Positions 25,084-33,416 of a stretch of DNA of 64,000 nucleotides are shown here, one piece after another. The first letter of the stretch is position 1. Every line of letters starts with the position of its first letter. The position numbers and the translations under genes were made by a program. Source of the stretch: JADKIH01 sp031417395 (GTDB lineage Bacteria > Bacteroidota > Bacteroidia > AKYH767-A > 2013-40CM-41-45); the NCBI GenBank assembly GCA_031417395.1, contig JANOVM010000030.1, positions 141,233 to 205,232 on the forward strand. The letters are read 5' to 3'. The notes below the pieces were generated by a model, which was not told the DNA's origin, did no database searches, and saw nothing but the letters and a program-made list of their open reading frames with translations.

Positions 25084-27735
25084 ATGGCAACAACAGAAAC
25101 AAGAACAAACAGAAACACAGGTACTCTTCCAATGCATATGGAAACGAGCCCTAGAATTAAATGGATTTATTTCTTAATAGCCGGTTTGACATTATTTTCT
25201 TCTGCTTATGCGCAGAATAATGCAACCAGGGTTAACCTTGGCCGGCTCACCGACTACCTATTTGTATTTACAGATGGTTCTAAAGATGCAAAATGGCAGT
25301 CATCAAAATTCGGCTATGTTGGAAATGTTGCAATCAATGGCTTAAAAGCTAAAGAAAGCACTTCAAACAGAGAAAAAATTCCTTATGCCGGAATTATGTA
25401 CAGCAACGATGCTTCGTTTATTGATTGGCAGCCTATCATCACTTATAATGCTACTCAAGCTTCTAAATCGCTAAACGAAACTTCGAGAATAACAGGATTA
25501 GATAATGACCTACGAAGTGCTTTTGCTCAGATTAATGCTCTGACAGCTACGCCGCTTTATACAAGCCGTAGTGCCGCATCCCTTAACGGGCTAAATTCAA
25601 TGAACAGGATTGCTGAAACATTTGTAATTAATGTTACTTCAGGATTCAAAGTATCAAACAGAATTTATATTACAGGCGATGCCAATGATACTTACATTCT
25701 AAGATGGGACGAAGATGCTAAACCTGCAAACGGTTATCAGGGAACAGTAAAATTTGCAAGAGGAGCTGCCATTATTCCAATGGGTGATTTAAAAGCAACA
25801 AATTTCATTCACGTTGCAGGTGATATTTCAGCAAGTGGCGGTGGTACTACTCCTCCTGCTCCATATCCACAAGGACCACGTCAAAACTTCGGTAAAGGTG
25901 CCTTAATAAAAAATGGAACTGACTTTAAAGGCGGTGGTTTCTTTACCGGTTATTGGTTAACTACAGGAAAAGACAGAAACAAAGAAACCGGTTCATTAAG
26001 TCATGCAACATTCGTTGGTGGATGGTATACCAATACTACTAAATTCCATTTAACCAGAAATTCAGGTGGTGTTTACGTAGGCGGACAGTGTGCTAACATT
26101 AATGACATTACAGGCGACAATTCAGTAATGGTTGGTACTTCTGTATCGCTTCAAAATCTTTCTACCGGTGGTACTTGGTCTTCTTCTAATACATCTATTG
26201 CAACTGTAAATATGAATACCGGTGTTGTTCAGGGTATTTCTCAGGGAAGTGTAAGTATTTTTTACAACACTCCTAACGCTTGTGAATCAGCAATCAAAAA
26301 CATTACTGTAATGAACAATAGAATTCTGAAACTTGGAAATCTGGTTTGGTACGATCAAAATAAAAACGGCAAACAAGATATTAACGAAAAAGGAGTTAGC
26401 GGCGTTAAATTAAACATTTACAGCGACGATAATTCAGATAATATTCCTGATGGCATAGCTAAAGGATCTACTTATTCTAATGCGACAGGAAATTATTCAT
26501 TCAACAATTTACTTCCGGGTAACTATATTGTAGGAATGGAAATGCCTTCAGGTTACATGCCATCCATGACAACCGGTACCAGCAATACACCCGATAATGA
26601 CAACAATATGGATAATAACGGTGTAACAATGTCTCAAAGCGAATTAAGAAGTAAAAGTATTTCTCTTGTAATAGGAATGGAACCAACAACAGATGGCGAT
26701 GATAACAATGGAAACCTTACAATGGACTTTGGTTTAATGGGTACTGGTTCTATAGGAAATTTTGTTTGGAGTGATACCAATGGAAATGGAATTCAGGATG
26801 GTGATATTGAAGTAAGTGAAACAGGAATTTCAAACGTACTGGTAACACTTACTTATACAAATGGTGCAACAGAAAGTACTTATACAAATACTATGGGTGC
26901 ATACTCATTCACTAACCTCGCTCCGGGAACATACAGTATCAGTTTTGCAAAACCAATGGGCTATATTTCTTCTCCTGCAAAACAGGGATCAAATACAAAC
27001 ATGGACAGCGACCCGATTAACGGTATAGCAGCAAACATCAATTTAAGTGCAGGAGAAAACAATAATTCAATAGATGCCGGTTTTCAAAGTACTTGCTTAA
27101 GTCTTAAAGCTACTGCAACAGGTGGAATTTTAACAAACCCTTATGGAACAACTTCAGTAACCGTTGAAGCAACCGGCGGACTTCCTCCATATTCAGGAAC
27201 AGGAAACTTTATCGTATCAGCCGGTGAATATTGGTTTGTAGTTATTGATTCATACGGTTGTTCTTCAACAGCATTCATTCGTGTAGGTCCTGCAGCTGTA
27301 TTGAAAGTTGCAAATCCGGCAAGTAATGATGAAACAGCAAATACTGATGCAAACGGTACAATTGCTCCATCCACAGAAGAAGCATCAGGAATGTCTCAGG
27401 AAAAAGTAACAGGAAATTCAGGAATAAAGGAAATGGAAAAACAATACGGAAACAATGATAATTCATTCGTAACGTTTATTCAGGCAAGTGTTTACCCGAA
27501 TCCTTGCATAACTACTTCTTCAATTGATTTCAGATACGCTAAGTCAGATGCACATGCAATGGTTGAAGTTTATACCATGACAGGTTCAAAAATTGCCACC
27601 GTATTCAATGAGAACATCAAACAGGATGTTACTTACCATGCAAGAATAGATGCAGGTTCATTTCCTTCAGGAACATACATCTATAGAATAACATGCGGTA
27701 ATGAAATGAAAAATGGCAGAATAATTATACGCTAA
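25084..27735 (+). CDS. Secreted SdrD-B/Ig-like protein with T9SS sorting domain
   Basis: An 883-residue exported protein. The signal segment is internal to a long polar N-terminus (hydrophobic WIYFLIAGLTLFSSAYA at ~29-45), so translation may really begin at one of the in-frame ATGs at codons 17 or 19. Residues ~48-330 form an unrecognised domain starting RVNLGRLTDYLFVFTDG. An Ig-like (BIG2) module at ~345-415 is followed by two SdrD-B carboxypeptidase-like domains (~417-555, GNLVWYDQNKNGKQDINE; ~557-675, GSIGNFVWSDTNGNGIQDGD) with Ca-binding-like D-x-N-x-N-G loops. A low-complexity linker leads to a type A T9SS domain (VYPNPCITTSSIDF to GRIIIR). Structural or adhesive surface role likely. A strong bidirectional terminator follows. 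Confidence 0.8.
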   Translation: MATTETRTNRNTGTLPMHMETSPRIKWIYFLIAGLTLFSSAYAQNNATRVNLGRLTDYLFVFTDGSKDAKWQSSKFGYVGNVAINGLKAKESTSNREKIPYAGIMYSNDASFIDWQPIITYNATQASKSLNETSRITGLDNDLRSAFAQINALTATPLYTSRSAASLNGLNSMNRIAETFVINVTSGFKVSNRIYITGDANDTYILRWDEDAKPANGYQGTVKFARGAAIIPMGDLKATNFIHVAGDISASGGGTTPPAPYPQGPRQNFGKGALIKNGTDFKGGGFFTGYWLTTGKDRNKETGSLSHATFVGGWYTNTTKFHLTRNSGGVYVGGQCANINDITGDNSVMVGTSVSLQNLSTGGTWSSSNTSIATVNMNTGVVQGISQGSVSIFYNTPNACESAIKNITVMNNRILKLGNLVWYDQNKNGKQDINEKGVSGVKLNIYSDDNSDNIPDGIAKGSTYSNATGNYSFNNLLPGNYIVGMEMPSGYMPSMTTGTSNTPDNDNNMDNNGVTMSQSELRSKSISLVIGMEPTTDGDDNNGNLTMDFGLMGTGSIGNFVWSDTNGNGIQDGDIEVSETGISNVLVTLTYTNGATESTYTNTMGAYSFTNLAPGTYSISFAKPMGYISSPAKQGSNTNMDSDPINGIAANINLSAGENNNSIDAGFQSTCLSLKATATGGILTNPYGTTSVTVEATGGLPPYSGTGNFIVSAGEYWFVVIDSYGCSSTAFIRVGPAAVLKVANPASNDETANTDANGTIAPSTEEASGMSQEKVTGNSGIKEMEKQYGNNDNSFVTFIQASVYPNPCITTSSIDFRYAKSDAHAMVEVYTMTGSKIATVFNENIKQDVTYHARIDAGSFPSGTYIYRITCGNEMKNGRIIIR

Positions 27736-27753
27736 AAAATTCCCCATAGCACG

Positions 27754-27790
27754 AAAAGCCGCTTAACTAGCATAGTTAAGCGGCTTTTTT
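27754..27790. terminator. Bidirectional intrinsic terminator
   Basis: AAAAGCCGCTTAACTA (27754-27769) and TAGTTAAGCGGCTTTT (27773-27788) form a perfect 16-bp stem with a 3-nt loop. T runs on both strands allow termination from both sides. The stop codon of the convergent minus-strand gene (27763-27765) lies inside the left arm. Confidence 0.9.
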
Positions 27791-28104
27791 ATGTAATGTA
27801 AAAAACGCCACCATTTTCTTACTTTCAGATAATTCAAATCGTATTCGTTTATAAAGGCTTCCCGCTCAAAAATAATGTTTCTATACGCTTTGTTGTGATT
27901 CCTGTACATACACAATAATAAAAGGTAATTAATCAAATAGACAATATAAAATGGAATCACCAGCATCTCCAATTGTTGACGCAAATGAATACGCTCATGA
28001 TTGATCAGGATTCTGAGTCTTTCTTCTTTCAATCCGCCGTAAATAAAAATAAAAGGATATAGCGTAATACCGCCGGTGAAAAGTTTTTTTACTTTAATAA
28101 TCAT
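27763..28104 (-). CDS. Small membrane protein with HExxH motif
   Basis: A 113-residue protein. HERIHLRQQ near residues 36-44 is an HExxH zinc-metallopeptidase motif. It is followed by one or two hydrophobic segments (MLVIPFYIVYLINYLLLLCMY) and then by FEREAFINEYD, where a glutamate could be the third zinc ligand, as in gluzincins. The protein has no signal peptide and is too short to be a known peptidase family; short HExxH proteins of this kind occur in Bacteroidota. Activity unproven. Its reading frame ends inside the terminator stem it shares with the upstream-facing 883-residue gene. The next 759 bp upstream (28105-28863) show no gene. Confidence 0.65.
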   Translation of the reverse strand: MIIKVKKLFTGGITLYPFIFIYGGLKEERLRILINHERIHLRQQLEMLVIPFYIVYLINYLLLLCMYRNHNKAYRNIIFEREAFINEYDLNYLKVRKWWRFLHYIKKPLNYAS

Positions 28105-28732
28105 TGAAAATTTTGTTTTTTATAATCCATTTTTTTTAAGTTAAAAACTTTATGAGTTTTAATATTTTGGATAATGTCATTTATTGTGATATTTCCTTCA
28201 AAACTATACTTCACTGGATTAATTAGAATTTACAAAATTTGAAAATTTGAAATACTAATGTACTCAAGAGATTATTTTCGGGATAAAACCTTATCACCTT
28301 AGTAACGAAACGGACTATCCCACATACTACCTTATTACCTTATTTATTCCTTCTTGATAATGCCTCATTGACTCATCATACTCTTCTTTAAATGTATTTT
28401 CTTGTGGTGTTTGGATTGATTAATATATTAAGCTAATAAGGTTTATAATGGCCATTTATGTATGGCTCACTTCATTGCAAATAATAAACCTCTATATAAA
28501 AAGAGCTGGCTATGATTCATATTTCAAACAATAATTATATAAATTAACTATTTATAATTACCTAATAAATTCTCAAAAAATTACCGTTCAGCGTATAATT
28601 TTAATGCAAAAGTTCACAAATATTATTAATATAAGATGAAGTACATTTTAGTAAGAAAATTATAGCGCAGGCATGTCAGAAAGTTTTGTAAGTTTAATAT
28701 AACCTTTACACTTTCTATTTGATAAATCAAGA

Positions 28733-28740
28733 TATCTTTG
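28733..28740 (+). promoter_or_regulatory. Candidate -7 box for the 28864 lipoprotein gene
   Basis: TATCTTTG followed by C matches TAnnTTTG, 124 bp before the start codon. TTTG at 28718-28721 is too close to be a normal -33 element. The 28105-28863 gap has no other recognisable feature. Confidence 0.4.
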
Positions 28741-28863
28741 CTTCCCCGCTTTAAATCTAATTTACCCGGATAATTGAGGGCTAAATAAAAAAAATCATAT
28801 AGGCTTAAACCCTTTTAGTTAGTCACCGTCATAGAGACATAATTTCATAAAAAATAAATAACC

Positions 28864-29700
28864 ATGCGTTTCGTAAAAATCCTTGTATCAACAGTATTAA
28901 CAGCCGCTATCTTTACATTTACCGGCTGTAAAAAAGACAAAGAGACTTCAGCAGATGATTTTCAGACTACTGCAGAAGATATCGGTCAGGCAGAAAGTGT
29001 TTCTTCTGATATCGATAACATAAGCAGCCAGGTTTCTAAAGTAGGCTCATTCAGTAATGACAACTCTCAGAACCCTTCCTTAGATCAATTCAATTTTAAT
29101 TCATGCGCAACGGTAACACATGATTCCATTAATCATGTAATTACTTACGATTTTGGTACAGGCTGTACCGGACACGATGGCAAAAGCCGTTCAGGTATTA
29201 TTATCGTAAATTATACGGGCAGTGGTTATTTTAATGCAGGTTCTTCCTGGACAGTTACCTTCAACAACTTTTATGTTAATAATCGTCACGTAGAAGGAAC
29301 ACGCACTGTTACAAACAATGGATTAAATGCAGCCGGCAATTTGACATGGTCTATTAATGCCCAAAACATGTTAATCACTCGTCCGGATGGAACCTGGAGA
29401 TCATGGAACAGTCAGCGTACAAGGGAAATGGTTTCCGGCTACGGTGACAGTACATGGACCAATGATGTATATTTAATCAACGGAACTTCTACAGGCACTA
29501 ATTCACAAGGAGAAACTGTTACCTGTATCCATACCAACATCCGCCGCGATTTAGCCTGTCATTTTATTACCAGCGGTACCATAGAAATTACTCCTAGCGG
29601 ACGCCCGGCAAGAACAATCGATTTCGGTAATGGTAATTGCGATGATCTGGCAACCGTTACAAAAAACGGAATATCAAAAACTATTCATTTGAGGTTTTAA
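28864..29700 (+). CDS. Lipoprotein of unknown function
   Basis: A 278-residue secreted lipoprotein. The signal peptide MRFVKILVSTVLTAAIFTFT ends in the lipobox FTGC, with the acylated cysteine near residue 22 followed by KKDKE. Acidic residues follow at ~30-45. The rest is strand-rich: ATVTHDSINHVITYDFGTG, then GIIIVNYTG and WTVTFNNFYVNN, with a second similar stretch near the C-terminus (RTIDFGNGNCDDLATVTKNG). The two D-F-G-x-G-x-C motifs suggest an internal duplication of a small beta domain. No enzyme motif. A terminator pair follows the stop. Confidence 0.75.
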   Translation: MRFVKILVSTVLTAAIFTFTGCKKDKETSADDFQTTAEDIGQAESVSSDIDNISSQVSKVGSFSNDNSQNPSLDQFNFNSCATVTHDSINHVITYDFGTGCTGHDGKSRSGIIIVNYTGSGYFNAGSSWTVTFNNFYVNNRHVEGTRTVTNNGLNAAGNLTWSINAQNMLITRPDGTWRSWNSQRTREMVSGYGDSTWTNDVYLINGTSTGTNSQGETVTCIHTNIRRDLACHFITSGTIEITPSGRPARTIDFGNGNCDDLATVTKNGISKTIHLRF

Positions 29701-29717
29701 AAAAAGTAAATCAAGGC

Positions 29718-29736
29718 AACTTTTGGCGCAAAAGTT
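29718..29736. repeat. 8-bp hairpin before the shared terminator
   Basis: AACTTTTG (29718-29725) and CAAAAGTT (29729-29736) form a perfect hairpin with a 3-nt loop, 13 bp before the main terminator stem. It has no following T run, so it probably adds to the terminator region and does not work alone. Confidence 0.45.
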
Positions 29737-29748
29737 TGTTTTAGTAAT

Positions 29749-29778
29749 AAAAAACTCCGTTGAAAAACGGAGTTTTTT
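29749..29778. terminator. Bidirectional intrinsic terminator
   Basis: AAAAAACTCCGT ends the left arm at 29760 and ACGGAGTTTTTT (29767-29778) is the right arm, a perfect stem with T runs on both strands. It lies between the lipoprotein gene and the convergent algH gene; the algH stop codon (29777-29779) overlaps its end. Confidence 0.9.
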
Positions 29779-30352
29779 AATTTAAACCGGGATCCTCAGG
29801 AAAATCATTCATTATTCCATAGACATGCCCCATTCGTGTTAGTACATTACCCCATAAAACTGTAGGTTCCTCTATGAGGATAGAATATGGATCAGCACCC
29901 GTTATCCACCAATTATCAGCTCCGATTTCCTTTTGAAGCTTCCTTGGCTGCCAGCCTGAATATCCGGCTAAGAATTTTATCTGATTAGTAGTTACTTCTC
30001 CTGCTTCTATCATCACTTTCAAATGCTGGTAATCACCGCCCCAATATACGCCATCCATAATTTTATGAGAGCCTTTTAAACTCTCAATGGAATGAATATA
30101 ATAAATGGAATCCAGTCGTAAAGGACCGCCCCAATAAACAAAAGCATCTATTTCAGGAAAGTCGTCAAGAGCCTCATGAACCCGTAATTGAGTGGGTTTA
30201 TTTACAATAAAACCAATGGTTCCTCTGGCATTATGCTGACTAATCAGTACTACTGAACGCTTAAAAGTAGGTTCAGGATTAAAAGGTTCTGAAATTAAAA
30301 GTGCGCCAACGTGGGGTTTGGGAATCGTAGTTGACTTCTTTTTCTTCTTCAT
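29777..30352 (-). CDS. YqgE/AlgH family protein
   Basis: A 191-residue cytoplasmic protein of the YqgE/AlgH (DUF179) family. The family signature is clear in sequence order: VGALLISEPF, VVLISQHNARGTIGFIVNKPT, YWGGPLRLDSIYYIHS, YWGGDYQHLKV, IKFLAGYSGWQPRKLQKEI, WWITGADP, VLWGNVLTRMG. Length is normal for the family. AlgH influences alginate and virulence gene expression in Pseudomonas, but the molecular role is unknown, and no pathway can be assigned here. Monocistronic, 95 bp from the next gene upstream. Confidence 0.92.
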   Translation of the reverse strand: MKKKKKSTTIPKPHVGALLISEPFNPEPTFKRSVVLISQHNARGTIGFIVNKPTQLRVHEALDDFPEIDAFVYWGGPLRLDSIYYIHSIESLKGSHKIMDGVYWGGDYQHLKVMIEAGEVTTNQIKFLAGYSGWQPRKLQKEIGADNWWITGADPYSILIEEPTVLWGNVLTRMGHVYGIMNDFPEDPGLN

Positions 30353-30447
30353 GAAGACTGATTATTACGTCTAATACTATATACGCTTTAAAAAGTTCCA
30401 GAGATTGATTCTATTAAGATAATTAATTTTTCAGTTGAATCACACTC

Positions 30448-31686
30448 TTATTTAAGAGAGATTAATCTCTTGTTTATTAGCACATTATCATGCCTTATGG
30501 AAAGCAGAAAGAATCCTCCACTTTCAACTCGGCCAAAATTAATCGGATAGCTGTAATTACCCTTTTCACTGAAATAATCCTCTTTTTCAAAAAGTATTCT
30601 ACCTGAAATATCCGTCAATGAAAAAAGAACTTTACCCGGCTCCTTAAGTGTAAAATATAGCTTAGAATCATCATTCAAAGGCATGGGATAGATATTAACT
30701 CCATTGATTTTCTGTGAAAGTTCACTAATATCAGATGTTGGCCCAATAGAAAGGATTAAAGATACAGGAAGATGATCCGAAGCATTATAAAGAGCATTAG
30801 CCACTGAAGAAGGAACAGCACTATTAAAGCCATAATTTACTGATTCATTGTAGTGATTACCATCGTTACCAATATTTGTATAAGAACCGGGTAAAAAATA
30901 AACTCCGGTTGGCTGAGCAATTGCATTCGAATAAAGTATCATATCAAAACGATCATCCATCCCTCCTCCTGAACCTCCTGAAGTAGAATTTAATCGTGTA
31001 GATTGGGTATGGTAAAACGAATACGAAAAATCATTCCATACACCTGTCAGATTCCATACATCATTAAAGTTTCCGTCATCGCCCGGATTATCCTGAAGCA
31101 ATGCTGAATACGCCTGTTCATGATCTCCATAAAAATTAAAATCACCGGCAACAAGAAAATTAGTGCCCGGTGGAAAAGCATTGGTTACTGCTCTCAGGTT
31201 AGCTACTTCACCGGCACGTTGCGCCTCATAACCTTGCGCGGCCTTTAAATGAACAGCAAAAATATGTAAGGTGTCTCCTGTTGGTTTGAATATAAGAGTA
31301 AAGTGATTGATGTCACGTAAGCTGGTTTGTATTGGCTGATTACTAACAAACGTAAATAAAGAATCGCGATAAAATATTCCATTATCAGTATCATAACCGT
31401 TAATGAAGGTACCCGCACTGTATTCACTGACATTTGCATTCATTACCTGATTTAAAAACCATGTAGTACTGTAACCGGCGGCATTTTCCATGGTAACAAG
31501 AATATCGGGATTTGCATAATTTACCACTGTACGGTAAGACGGTGCACGTGATGTGGTATCAGCAACAATAGTACTGAGTTCAGGCCAGTTTAATATGTTC
31601 CACGACATTACTTTTACCTGGTAATTTACCTGTGCTGCACAATCTACAGCCAGAAACAATGATACTATGAATGCATATTTTTTCAT
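30448..31686 (-). CDS. Secreted endonuclease/exonuclease/phosphatase family protein with T9SS domain
   Basis: A 412-residue exported enzyme. A signal peptide (MKKYAFIVSLFLAVDCAA) precedes an EEP-fold domain with the expected motifs: SWNILNW (N), VTMEN (metal-binding E), FAVHLKA, AGDFNFYG (D-x-N), DDRFDMIL (D) and ASDHLPV (catalytic D-H). A type A T9SS tail follows (IYPMPLNDDSKLYF to KRLISLK). All catalytic positions are present, so it is likely an active extracellular nuclease or phosphodiesterase for DNA/RNA or sugar-phosphate scavenging; substrate unknown. Its ATG overlaps the upstream ctpA-like stop (TAATGA), so the two are probably co-translated. Confidence 0.88.
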   Translation of the reverse strand: MKKYAFIVSLFLAVDCAAQVNYQVKVMSWNILNWPELSTIVADTTSRAPSYRTVVNYANPDILVTMENAAGYSTTWFLNQVMNANVSEYSAGTFINGYDTDNGIFYRDSLFTFVSNQPIQTSLRDINHFTLIFKPTGDTLHIFAVHLKAAQGYEAQRAGEVANLRAVTNAFPPGTNFLVAGDFNFYGDHEQAYSALLQDNPGDDGNFNDVWNLTGVWNDFSYSFYHTQSTRLNSTSGGSGGGMDDRFDMILYSNAIAQPTGVYFLPGSYTNIGNDGNHYNESVNYGFNSAVPSSVANALYNASDHLPVSLILSIGPTSDISELSQKINGVNIYPMPLNDDSKLYFTLKEPGKVLFSLTDISGRILFEKEDYFSEKGNYSYPINFGRVESGGFFLLSIRHDNVLINKRLISLK

Positions 31687-33269
31687 TATTCAGATTTAAT
31701 CTTTGCTTTCTCGAAGCTATTATCCTGTATGGCCTTTACAGCTTTCGTCAACGATTGGTTCAAGTCATTAATTACCTGAAAATACGCAGACGTATTCCAC
31801 AAATTTCGGGCTATTAATGCTTTCAGCTGATATTTTATCAGGTTACCGGAAGTCTTTAATCCACTTTCATCTTTTTTGACTCCTGCTTTTTCAGCTTCGG
31901 CCAGAAAATCCTTCATAAAAGAATCATCATTTGTATAACCTTCACGAAAGGCTTCTATGTTTGGATATTTTGTATTAAGCTGTGAACGGTTGTTATCTGT
32001 ATAGGTAAGCGTGAAATCGTTAAGCACATTTTTTCTGAGCAGGTCTGAATAAAACTGACTGCTTGAAGTGGTATCCAATGGAACAAAAATATCAGGCATA
32101 ACGCCACCGCCGCCTCTTACAATTCTTTTGGCATTAGTATAGTATAACGTTGAATCAGCAAAATGTATACTGTCAATATGAAATAGTTCGCCGTGTTTAA
32201 GACGATTACTGTAATCCAGGTCATATTCATCTTCTTCTCCCAGCTTATAAGGCTTTTGAATACAGCGTCCGGAAGGAGTATAATAATGTGCACAGGTTAG
32301 GCGAACCGCTGAACCATCAGGCAGCGGATAATGTTTTTGAACAAGACCTTTACCGAAAGAACGTCTGCCAACAATAAGTCCTCTATCCCAATCCTGAATT
32401 GCTCCTGAAACAATTTCACTTGCTGAAGCAGAGGATTCATCGATAAGTACTGCAACTTTTCCTTTTTCCATTCCACCTTTTGTTGTTGATGTATAATCTT
32501 CAGGACTACTTGCCCTTCCTCTGGTGTAGACAATTTTTTTACCATCTGTCAGAAACTCATCGGCCAGGCCAACTGCGCTGCGCAAGTATCCACCACCGTT
32601 GTTTTGTAAATCGAGTACAAGACTGGTAATGCCTTTTAATTTGAGTTTAGCAAGGGCGTCAATAAATTCTTCAACTGTTGCATCAGCAAATCGAGAGATT
32701 TTAATATAACCAATATTGGGAGGGATTACATAAGCAGCATCTACCGTAAATAAAGGGATCTGATCACGGGTTATTTCATATTCGATGAGATCAGGTACTC
32801 CCCTTCTGAAGATGTGAACCTTTACCTTTGTTCCCTTATCGCCGCGAAGTTTTTTCAATACATCGTTATTGGTTAGCTTAATATTAGTTACAACGATTCC
32901 TTCTATTTTTACAATTCTGTCGCCTGCTCTTATTCCAAGCTTTTCTGAAGGACCACCGGGGATAGTTGCAGTAACAAGAATAGTATCTTCATGAAGATTA
33001 AATTGTATTCCTACTCCCTCAAATTTTCCTTTCAACGGCTCCATGGCTTCGCGCATCGATTCAGCCGTTATATATTCTGAATGCGGATCAAGAGACTTTA
33101 CCATTGCTTTTATAGCTTCATCGTATAGCGTTTTATCATTCAAAGTATCTACATAATAGTATTTGATAATCTGAAATGCAGAATCTATTCTGTTCATTGG
33201 CATTTGACCAATGGATAGTAATGGAAAAAAAACAAAGACAATCAAACTGTAATAACTGATTCTTTTCAT
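31686..33269 (-). CDS. C-terminal processing peptidase, S41 family
   Basis: A 527-residue periplasmic serine protease of the tail-specific/CtpA family. A signal anchor (SLIVFVFFPLLSIG) is followed by an N-terminal helical domain, a PDZ domain (~85-155, starting EGVGIQF) and the S41 catalytic core. The core has NNGGGYLRSAVGLADEF, then the nucleophile serine in DESSASASE (278-285) and the general-base lysine K307 in SFGKGLVQ. Both are present, so it should be active on C-terminal degrons. The C-terminal ~130 residues are helical and may regulate substrate access. Together with the neighbouring SurA-like foldases it is part of the envelope quality-control genes in this region. Coupled by overlap to the endonuclease gene at 30448. 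Confidence 0.95.
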   Translation of the reverse strand: MKRISYYSLIVFVFFPLLSIGQMPMNRIDSAFQIIKYYYVDTLNDKTLYDEAIKAMVKSLDPHSEYITAESMREAMEPLKGKFEGVGIQFNLHEDTILVTATIPGGPSEKLGIRAGDRIVKIEGIVVTNIKLTNNDVLKKLRGDKGTKVKVHIFRRGVPDLIEYEITRDQIPLFTVDAAYVIPPNIGYIKISRFADATVEEFIDALAKLKLKGITSLVLDLQNNGGGYLRSAVGLADEFLTDGKKIVYTRGRASSPEDYTSTTKGGMEKGKVAVLIDESSASASEIVSGAIQDWDRGLIVGRRSFGKGLVQKHYPLPDGSAVRLTCAHYYTPSGRCIQKPYKLGEEDEYDLDYSNRLKHGELFHIDSIHFADSTLYYTNAKRIVRGGGGVMPDIFVPLDTTSSSQFYSDLLRKNVLNDFTLTYTDNNRSQLNTKYPNIEAFREGYTNDDSFMKDFLAEAEKAGVKKDESGLKTSGNLIKYQLKALIARNLWNTSAYFQVINDLNQSLTKAVKAIQDNSFEKAKIKSE

Positions 33270-33416
33270 ATAAATTAATTTATGTACAAAGATAAGGATG
33301 GAGTAGTTAAGAAAATGCTAAGGTACCTGTATTATTTAACACTCAATACTGATTAAATACATAGTGATAACAGGGAATTATTCCTAAAAATCATACTTGC
33401 GTGATTTACCTTTGAT

